Shown here: positions 8,405-12,856 of the stretch, one piece after another
Layout: the number at the start of each line of letters is the position of its first letter
Numbering within the stretch: position 1 is the stretch's first letter
NCBI GenBank assembly: GCA_002361175.1
Contig: DESG01000034.1
Location: 1 to 12,856, forward strand
Source: Lachnoclostridium sp. UBA3320
GTDB taxonomy: Bacteria > Bacillota > Clostridia > Lachnospirales > Lachnospiraceae
DNA length: 12,856 nt
Direction: 5' to 3'
Notes under the pieces: generated by a model
Told to the model about the DNA's origin: nothing
Database searches by the model: none
Seen by the model: the letters and a program-made list of their open reading frames with translations, nothing else
Position numbers and translations under genes: made by a program

Positions 8405-9095
8405 AACGCAAAGCCTCCCGAATATTTGCGGCATTGATTTGCTTACGCTCAAATGTTTGCTTAATTTTTCCGTTTTCCAGAACAAATACCTGGTCAGAAG
8501 TCAATGTAATACTTTCTAAAATATGAGAAGAAAACAGGATTGTTCCATGCTCTTTATAACTGGTGATTTGCTGATATAGGTATTCAGTGCTTTGAAAATC
8601 CAATCCATTGACTGGTTCATCAAGGAAAAGCAGTTTGAGTTTTAGCGCAAAAGCAGTAATCAGAAATGCTTTTTTTCGATTTCCTGTTGATAAGTCTTTT
8701 AATAAAATATCCGTATAATCTTCAAAATGAAATCCTTGTATTAATTCTGATATATCAGGTATTTCTTTTTTGTAAGCGGAGAACACATAAGATAAGTATT
8801 CCCGAAATGTAAAATACGAGAAAGAATTATCCTCTTCAAATACCGTGTAACGACACATCTTAAATGCTCGTTCCCTTGGGGTTACAAGCTTCCCAGAAAA
8901 CAAGATACCCTCAGAGCGAAAAGTAGGAAGTAAACCAGATATCACTTTCAAAAATGTCGTTTTTCCAGATCCATTCAGTCCAATTAAACCTACCACGTTC
9001 TGACTAGCCAATTTCAGAGAAAAATCTGACAACACCATTTTTTCATTATTGTACCATGCACTTAAATTTTTGACTGTCAAAAAAGCTGCATCCAT
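8388..9095 (-). CDS. ABC transporter ATP-binding protein with atypical Q-loop and signature
   Basis: A 235-residue nucleotide-binding subunit. The Walker A motif is GLNGSGKTT (39-47). The signature is LSTGNRKK (135-142), less usual than LSGGQ. Walker B is LKLLFLDEP with catalytic E160, the D-loop is GLD (164-166) and the H-loop is SSH with H191. At the Q-loop the usual V-P-Q-E-D is V-F-E-E-D, so Glu87 stands where Gln is expected. It should power the permease encoded next. The ribosome-binding site GGAG lies inside the end of the preceding small gene, whose stop is 1 nt before this ATG, so translation is coupled. Operon order is small membrane protein, ATPase, permease, expressed from a promoter at about 9316. 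Confidence 0.92.
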   Translation of the reverse strand: MDAAFLTVKNLSAWYNNEKMVLSDFSLKLASQNVVGLIGLNGSGKTTFLKVISGLLPTFRSEGILFSGKLVTPRERAFKMCRYTVFEEDNSFSYFTFREYLSYVFSAYKKEIPDISELIQGFHFEDYTDILLKDLSTGNRKKAFLITAFALKLKLLFLDEPVNGLDFQSTEYLYQQITSYKEHGTILFSSHILESITLTSDQVFVLENGKIKQTFERKQINAANIREALRYENDI

Positions 9096-9096
9096 T

Positions 9097-9273
9097 TTAT
9101 TTATCTCCTTTGTCGTCTTTATCTATCTTCCATGTTTTATAAGCAGAATAGATAAATATACTGCATAAAATGACATAAAGCACACTCATTTTCAAATTAC
9201 CAGATACAATGCTTACAACAGCTACCATTAGCCAAATCAACCCTATAATTCCACGAATATATATATGACGCAT
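9097..9273 (-). CDS. 58-residue small membrane protein, first gene of the ABC operon
   Basis: A 58-codon open frame that starts at ATG 9273 with a perfect AAGGAGG 7 nt upstream and stops at TAA 9099-9097, 1 nt before the ABC ATPase start. The protein begins MRHIYIRG, has two hydrophobic segments (about 8-24 and 29-44, separated by SGNLKMS) and ends in a very charged tail (KTWKIDKDDKGDK). This predicts a small hairpin membrane protein with a cytoplasmic tail. I do not recognise the family. Its place directly after a promoter, before the ATPase and with tight coupling, suggests an accessory subunit or regulator of the transporter. It lacks a signal peptide with cleavage site, a leader Gly-Gly or an AgrD-like Cys ring, so it is unlikely to be the secreted signal. 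Confidence 0.82.
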   Translation of the reverse strand: MRHIYIRGIIGLIWLMVAVVSIVSGNLKMSVLYVILCSIFIYSAYKTWKIDKDDKGDK

Positions 9274-9315
9274 AATTGCTGCCTCCTTAAAAAGTTTTTG
9301 CTTTGTTGTATCTGT

Positions 9316-9321
9316 ATTATA
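9316..9321 (-). promoter_or_regulatory. -10 element of the ABC operon promoter
   Basis: On the minus strand a perfect TATAAT lies here, followed by a start site expected near 9309 and a leader of about 36 nt to the small-protein ATG at 9273. Seventeen bases upstream the hexamer is CTGCAT, a poor match to TTGACA. A consensus -10 with a degenerate -35 is the pattern of an activator-dependent promoter, and a direct repeat sits immediately upstream. Confidence 0.7.
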
Positions 9322-9347
9322 ACCGAAAAAAAATACTCATGCAGAAA

Positions 9348-9377
9348 TGTCCATAATTAGTAGATTTTTGTCCATAA
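9348..9377 (-). promoter_or_regulatory. Putative LytTR response-regulator binding site (direct repeat, 21-bp period)
   Basis: On the minus strand TTATGGACA occurs twice without mismatch (plus-strand TGTCCATAA at 9369-9377 and 9348-9356), separated by 12 bp, so the copies are 21 bp apart, two helical turns. LytTR-domain regulators such as AgrA and ComE are known to bind 9-bp direct repeats with 12-bp spacing next to the -35 region. Here the proximal copy ends 26 bp before TATAAT, about 3 bp upstream of the -35 position. The repeat sequence differs from the AgrA consensus, as expected for a divergent regulator. The likely binder is the LytTR protein encoded at 10703-11422. Confidence 0.75.
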
Positions 9378-9404
9378 AAAAGCTGCAAAGCATTTCACAC
9401 ACTT

Positions 9405-10706
9405 TTATTGTTTGTCAGATACACATTGATAAGACAACGTAGCAACAGATTTGAATACTTTATCTTTATAAGAAGTCTGAACTGTACCATCATATTTTTC
9501 AGCAGCAGCCTGTGCACTTTTCAGTCCCCAGCCGTGCAAGCCATTTTTTACTTTTGATGTTGTTAATACACCATCTTGAAGAATAATGGGATTGCTAAAA
9601 CTGTTCTCTACTTTTATAATTAACATTTGATTGATACGGCGTATTGTAAGCTGGATAAACCGTTTCTCTTTTTCTGGTACTTGCTCTGCTGCTTCTAGTG
9701 CATTATCTAAGAGATTCCCCAATATTGCACATAAATCAACGCTTCGTAGATTTGTATGACGTGGAAATTCAACTTGTGCTTCATATTGTATATTATGTTC
9801 TTTTGCTGTCGCAGCTTTACTGTTAATAATATAATCTACCATTTCATCACCTGTCCATATAGTTTTGGTTATTTTTTGTACTGGGGTCTGAAGTTCATCA
9901 AGATATTGTATAGCTTCTTCTAATTTTGCATTAGAAAGAAGATGTCGCAAAAATGCGATATGGTTATGAAAATCATGAAATAATTTTGCGTTGATTGCAT
10001 AAGCATTATTCAAGGTAGTGTAATCACGTTCCAACAGCTCCGCCTGTTCTGTTTTTAATCTGGCAAGTTCTTTCTCAAATTCATATTGTCGGTTGATGTT
10101 AAATATCAAAACTGCCATCATTAAAATAACTTCTAAAATCATCCACATATCCAGAGTATCGTCTGCAATGAAAAGTATTGTTTGCTGTGATAAAGTTATA
10201 ATTGCAATAAAAGTTATAATAACAATAATCGACGCAAAACGAAACGCTGTTTTTCCTGTCATATTCGGTTTTTTCAAAATATACAGTGCACCAATAATCA
10301 GCAACGCATGAAACAGCCATACAGAAATTTGTCCATAGGCTGTGCCATAATTAAGAAATTCAGATAAGTGAAATATCACGCCTAACCATGCTGCAACAAG
10401 AAATTGACATAAAGAAATCGCAATTTCATAAAAAATACTCACAAAAAGGCTCATTCTGATATCTGCATTTTGAAAATAACTGGCGCAGATTACAATCCAG
10501 ACTACTTCTGACACCATGCGATAGAAATCTGATAATCCTGTTATAGACAATATCACAGAAATTACAACAATGCCTATAGCAGCTATTATTACACTATTTT
10601 TATTTTCCTTTTTGGTCGCCAGAAGCCGATAAATAATAAACAAAGCTATAATTGTTCTCACGCTTCCAGTTGTGATATTTGAAAGTAAAATAAGCCACTC
10701 TATCAT
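9405..10706 (-). CDS. GHKL-type (AgrC-like) membrane histidine kinase
   Basis: A 433-residue sensor kinase. The N-terminal half (about 1-205) has six or seven hydrophobic segments and almost no extracellular domain. A coiled linker (206-235, FEKELARLKTEQAELLERD) leads to the H box FHDFHNH with H244, typical of the HPK10/AgrC group. The ATPase domain has NLLDNALEA (331-339) and GLHGWGL (389-395). I use ATG 10706: GGGGGA lies 7 nt upstream and the codon overlaps the TGA of the LytTR gene (ATGA), while the longer reading frame begins with TTG inside the ribosome-binding site. It is the cognate kinase of the LytTR regulator. AgrC-like kinases often sense peptides through their membrane part, but no precursor peptide or AgrB-like protease gene is in the window. 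Confidence 0.92.
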   Translation of the reverse strand: MIEWLILLSNITTGSVRTIIALFIIYRLLATKKENKNSVIIAAIGIVVISVILSITGLSDFYRMVSEVVWIVICASYFQNADIRMSLFVSIFYEIAISLCQFLVAAWLGVIFHLSEFLNYGTAYGQISVWLFHALLIIGALYILKKPNMTGKTAFRFASIIVIITFIAIITLSQQTILFIADDTLDMWMILEVILMMAVLIFNINRQYEFEKELARLKTEQAELLERDYTTLNNAYAINAKLFHDFHNHIAFLRHLLSNAKLEEAIQYLDELQTPVQKITKTIWTGDEMVDYIINSKAATAKEHNIQYEAQVEFPRHTNLRSVDLCAILGNLLDNALEAAEQVPEKEKRFIQLTIRRINQMLIIKVENSFSNPIILQDGVLTTSKVKNGLHGWGLKSAQAAAEKYDGTVQTSYKDKVFKSVATLSYQCVSDKQ

Positions 10707-11422
10707 ATATGCATCCCCCAATAATGGTTAATCAGCTCTTTGACTTCTTGTAAATGAGAACGGCTTATAGGGAGAGTTTCTCCATTTTTCAGTACAGCCA
10801 TACCGTCTTTAATCTGCATAATATGTATTATATTTGCAATACAGCCCCTATCAATAAAAATAAATTCATCTGTTTCCAATTCTGAATAAACTTGCTGTAA
10901 ACTTTTTCTCACTTTTGATATTCCACTAGCAGTAGTAATACTTGCATTTTTCCCATCTCGTTTAATGTAGTAAATTTCCCGATAAGGGATTTTTTCAAGG
11001 CGGCTGTTTGTCTGAATCATATATACGTTTCCTTCCTCTAATTCAATCAGTTTTATTGCGTCATGTATAGCAGTAATAAGTCGTTTATCTATATCAGCTT
11101 TTGGCACATATCGAAAAATAGATAATTCAAAAGCGTCTATGGCATATTCGATATGAGAAGTGATAAAAATAATTCTCACATTTGGCAGATAGGGTTTAAT
11201 TTTTTCCGCAATTTCCATGCCTGTACTACCGGGCATTTCTATATCTAATAAAATCAAATCAAAGAAAAATTTGTCTTCAGTAATATCGTAAAGCAGATTA
11301 TCACTGGTTATATAGGTTTCTATTTTTCCAATGCTGCCACAATTTTTTAGACAATTTTCTGCAATATTCTTATGGTTTTCTACAGTTGTCTTATCATCAT
11401 CACAAATCGCTATATGTAACAT
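10703..11422 (-). CDS. LytTR-family response regulator (AgrA-like)
   Basis: A 239-residue two-domain regulator. The receiver (about 1-122) has D8-D10, phospho-acceptor D60 in LLDIEMPG, T88 and K108 (FRYVPKA). The LytTR DNA-binding domain (about 134-235) shows IYYIKRDGKNASI, VRKSLQQVYSEL, FIDRGCIANI and the end LPISRSHLQEVKELI. It should be phosphorylated by the kinase encoded next (ATGA overlap) and bind a 9-bp direct repeat, most likely the TTATGGACA pair before the ABC operon. The ATG at 11422 has no Shine-Dalgarno at normal distance (the nearest AAAGGA is 21 nt upstream). It begins 4 nt after the stop of the kinase-like gene, so its translation probably depends on ribosomes finishing that gene. 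Confidence 0.93.
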   Translation of the reverse strand: MLHIAICDDDKTTVENHKNIAENCLKNCGSIGKIETYITSDNLLYDITEDKFFFDLILLDIEMPGSTGMEIAEKIKPYLPNVRIIFITSHIEYAIDAFELSIFRYVPKADIDKRLITAIHDAIKLIELEEGNVYMIQTNSRLEKIPYREIYYIKRDGKNASITTASGISKVRKSLQQVYSELETDEFIFIDRGCIANIIHIMQIKDGMAVLKNGETLPISRSHLQEVKELINHYWGMHI

Positions 11423-11426
11423 AGTT

Positions 11427-11972
11427 TTATTTATTTTCTTTATTCCTTTCTACATATTTAATAAATTCTGATGTTTTAGACCAATATTTAATGCCCCAGT
11501 TTTCAAAATTCCACTCTTCCATATAATCGTTACATTCATAATCTACATAATATAAAGTATCGTTCTGTAAAATGAAATTGGTTGGAAAGTAATCTATGTT
11601 TGTGTTCGCTTTGTAGAGCAAATGGCACATTTTCTTTACCTGCTGAATACAGATTTCAGGTAATTCATCTTTTAATACAAGCTCATATACTGTATTGCCT
11701 GAAATATATTCCTTTACAATTCTTTCATTAGCTATATCAACATCAAGCATTTTAGGCATTGATATTCCTATGGTTTGCAGCCTTTTATAATCATTGATTT
11801 CAGTTTCAATTTTGTTTCCAAATTGATAATACGCACAAGGCTCGTGATGTATTTGTTTCACCACAACATACACATTATTAATTTGTGCAAGATACGAATA
11901 TCCGCCTTTTCCTTTTCCCAACAGTTTAATAATGGTATATTTCTTATCATTCACATAAAGTATATTACTCAT
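11427..11972 (-). CDS. Minimal eukaryotic-like protein kinase fold protein
   Basis: A 181-residue protein with the core signatures of the protein-kinase fold in a shortened frame. It has a glycine-rich loop GKGKGG (19-24), VVVK with the ATP-anchoring K39, an acidic alphaC candidate (E56 or E58), hinge-like KEYISG (87-92), catalytic loop IDYFPTN (126-132) aligning with the D-x4-N of HRDLKPEN (D127, N132), and VDYE (143-146) in place of DFG with D144. The HRD His and Arg are missing and almost all of the C-lobe after D144 is absent, as in Bud32/Kdo-kinase-like small kinases. ATG 11972 is chosen because AGAGGG lies about 6 nt upstream; the longer frame has only TTG. The gene ends 4 nt before the LytTR regulator gene, so it may work with that pathway. 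The substrate is unknown; it could be a protein or a small-molecule kinase. Confidence 0.78.
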   Translation of the reverse strand: MSNILYVNDKKYTIIKLLGKGKGGYSYLAQINNVYVVVKQIHHEPCAYYQFGNKIETEINDYKRLQTIGISMPKMLDVDIANERIVKEYISGNTVYELVLKDELPEICIQQVKKMCHLLYKANTNIDYFPTNFILQNDTLYYVDYECNDYMEEWNFENWGIKYWSKTSEFIKYVERNKENK

Positions 11973-12028
11973 CGAAGACCCTCTTTTCAATAATTTTGCT
12001 TACTACTTGTTTTTCTTTTTAGATATTC

Positions 12029-12598
12029 TCATTTTATGCATTTTTCAATTTTTTTAATTATTTGTTTTGGCAACTCTTTTTTACTTGCTGCACCCGCACA
12101 TACAATTTTTCCTATCGGTCTCATTCCTGCTGTTTTAAAAAACTCGTCCATACTGCGGATTGCTCCTCTGCTTTGTCCAAATATCCATGAAAAAGGAAAA
12201 GGCGTATTACAAGAAGTCAAAAGCATATATTTTTTGCCCTTTAAACGTGGCTTAGGAAAAGTGTTCGTTTCTTCCATAGCCGTTCCCAATAATCGGTCAA
12301 ATAAATTCTTAACAGGAGCAGGTACATTTGCCCAATAGACAGGAGCTGCAAGCAAAACCGTTTGACACTTTTGTAAACACATTATAATTTCCTGTATATC
12401 GTCCTTTTGTATACAAGCTTGCGTATTTATACAAGCCCTACAACCCATACAGTAAGAAAGATTTTTTTCGTATAGGTTAATCTTCGTTACATTATAGCCC
12501 ATTTCTTCGGCTTTATGAATTGCATAATTTAGCATAGCTGCGGTTATTCCGTTTGCATGAGGACTTCCCAAAATAGCAAGCAAAACTTTTTTATTCAT
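12029..12598 (-). CDS. Flavodoxin-fold NAD(P)H-dependent reductase / iron-sulfur flavoprotein-like
   Basis: A 189-residue flavodoxin-like oxidoreductase. Near the N-terminus LAILGSPHANGITAAML (7-23) is the FMN-phosphate loop of NADPH-dependent FMN reductase and ISF proteins. C50-x2-C53-x2-C56-x5-C62 (in CMGCRACINTQAC) fits the compact cysteine motif of iron-sulfur flavoproteins, so a 4Fe-4S cluster is possible, although many relatives with this motif have no proven cluster. APVYWANVPAPVKNLFDR (about 94-111) is the flavin/dimer region. It probably reduces quinones, flavins or electrophiles using NAD(P)H in the cytoplasm. ATG 12598 has GGAGG 7 nt upstream, whereas the ATG at 12604 is too close to it. 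It begins 2 nt after the stop of the TetR gene, so the two are an operon, with TetR the likely repressor. Confidence 0.88.
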   Translation of the reverse strand: MNKKVLLAILGSPHANGITAAMLNYAIHKAEEMGYNVTKINLYEKNLSYCMGCRACINTQACIQKDDIQEIIMCLQKCQTVLLAAPVYWANVPAPVKNLFDRLLGTAMEETNTFPKPRLKGKKYMLLTSCNTPFPFSWIFGQSRGAIRSMDEFFKTAGMRPIGKIVCAGAASKKELPKQIIKKIEKCIK

Positions 12599-12600
12599 AT

Positions 12601-12856
12601 TCATTCCTCCTTGTCTGCAATAGAACAATACAGCATATAAAAACCATACTCTAAAAACTCTATTTTTGATAATCCCATTGTTTTTTTTATATATTCTTCT
12701 TTATTTGTTGCTAGCTGAATAAGCCCAGATAACATACCCCAAAAATTAAAAATAGTAGGCATGATTTTCAAATTGCTTCGTAAATCACCTTTATCTATGC
12801 CAGAGATTAAAAACTCTTTTATCTTTTCATTTATTTCTTCCCCTATTTGATAAGTT
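12601..12856 (-). CDS. TetR/AcrR-family transcriptional regulator, C-terminal part (cut by window edge)
   Basis: The frame enters from the right edge of the window and encodes the last 84 residues of a protein, stopping at TGA 12603-12601. It is helical, with IGEEINEKIKEFLISGIDKG, the FNFWGMLSGLIQLATNKEEY segment and KKTMGLSKIEFLEYGFYML, which match the ligand-binding C-terminal domain of TetR/AcrR regulators. The N-terminal helix-turn-helix lies outside the window, so DNA-binding cannot be checked. The GGAGG ribosome-binding site of the flavoprotein gene overlaps the final codons (AAG GAG GAA TGA), so the two genes are translationally linked. It likely represses its own operon and responds to a small hydrophobic or electrophilic inducer handled by the flavoprotein. 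Confidence 0.8.
   Translation of the reverse strand, partial: TYQIGEEINEKIKEFLISGIDKGDLRSNLKIMPTIFNFWGMLSGLIQLATNKEEYIKKTMGLSKIEFLEYGFYMLYCSIADKEE

Noticed and set aside
8405..8485. Longer N-terminus for the ABC permease beginning at 8485
   Set aside because: It starts with TTG deep inside the ATPase gene and has no ribosome-binding site, while ATG 8404 has GGGAGG at good spacing.
9376..9395. Short hairpin plus T6 on the minus strand just after the GHKL kinase gene, as a possible intrinsic terminator
   Set aside because: The stem is only GCT/AGC with a mismatch and three A-T pairs, too weak for a confident terminator. Some readthrough into the ABC operon seems likely.
9097..9404. AgrD-like autoinducer peptide gene near the AgrC-like kinase
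   Set aside because: The only small gene is the two-helix membrane protein, with no cyclisable Cys motif or processing site, and no AgrB-like protease is present in the window.
10099..10320. Cys/Tyr-rich 73-residue minus-strand frame inside the GHKL kinase gene
   Set aside because: It is the alternate-frame translation of the transmembrane segment of a well-supported gene and has no ribosome-binding site.
10326..10341. A single TGTCCATAG resembling the direct-repeat half-site, inside the GHKL kinase gene (a similar TGTCCATAT lies near 9854)
   Set aside because: These are isolated copies inside coding sequence without a second copy 21 bp away or a promoter, so chance matches.
10707..10721. 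TTG start at 10721 for the GHKL kinase
   Set aside because: The TTG overlaps the GGGGGA ribosome-binding site of ATG 10706, which also gives the usual ATGA overlap with the upstream gene.

Overview
The window is AT-rich DNA with strong GGAGG-type ribosome-binding sites, standard stop codons and closely packed genes. Its families (a VanR-like regulator with a large sensor kinase, a YheB-like DUF445 protein, a secreted CotH-domain protein with InlB-type and Ig-like repeats, and LytTR/GHKL two-component genes beside an ABC exporter) suggest a low-GC Firmicute, most likely a gut Clostridia such as a Lachnospiraceae member. The taxon is inferred from protein style, not from a marker gene. I see no rRNA, tRNA, CRISPR array, transposase or integrase.

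Left part (1-4266). An OmpR/VanR-type response regulator (89-790) and an unusually large membrane histidine kinase (822-3353) form a plus-strand operon. They face a convergent minus-strand DUF445 membrane protein gene (3397-4266). A 17-bp-stem hairpin lies across the end of the DUF445 gene in the convergence zone.

Middle (4267-7255). A divergent intergenic region holds a perfect 7-7-7 inverted repeat and an extended -10 promoter. It is followed by a 915-residue secreted protein (4454-7201) with a CotH kinase-like domain, an InlB-type repeat, two Ig-like (Big2) domains and a lysine-rich tail. A GC-rich hairpin at 7225-7252 separates it from the convergent minus-strand cluster.

Right part (7256-12856, all minus strand, read right to left). 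The order is: the C-terminal end of a TetR-family regulator (cut by the window edge); a flavodoxin-fold reductase with a Cys cluster; a 181-residue minimal eukaryotic-like kinase; a LytTR response regulator; a GHKL (AgrC-like) histidine kinase; a 58-residue membrane protein; an ABC ATPase; and an ABC-2-type permease. The kinase-like gene is 4 nt from the LytTR gene, and the LytTR and GHKL genes overlap by ATGA.

The most informative non-coding signal lies between the GHKL kinase gene and the ABC operon. A perfect 9-bp direct repeat, TTATGGACA, occurs twice with exactly 21 bp between starts. It ends 26 bp upstream of a perfect TATAAT whose -35 is poor. This is the layout expected for a LytTR-regulator site next to an activator-dependent promoter. 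The reading is that the adjacent LytTR/GHKL pair senses an envelope or peptide signal and switches on the small-protein/ABC transporter operon, much as NatK/NatR controls NatAB in Bacillus. The minimal kinase is an unexplained extra component of this signalling operon.
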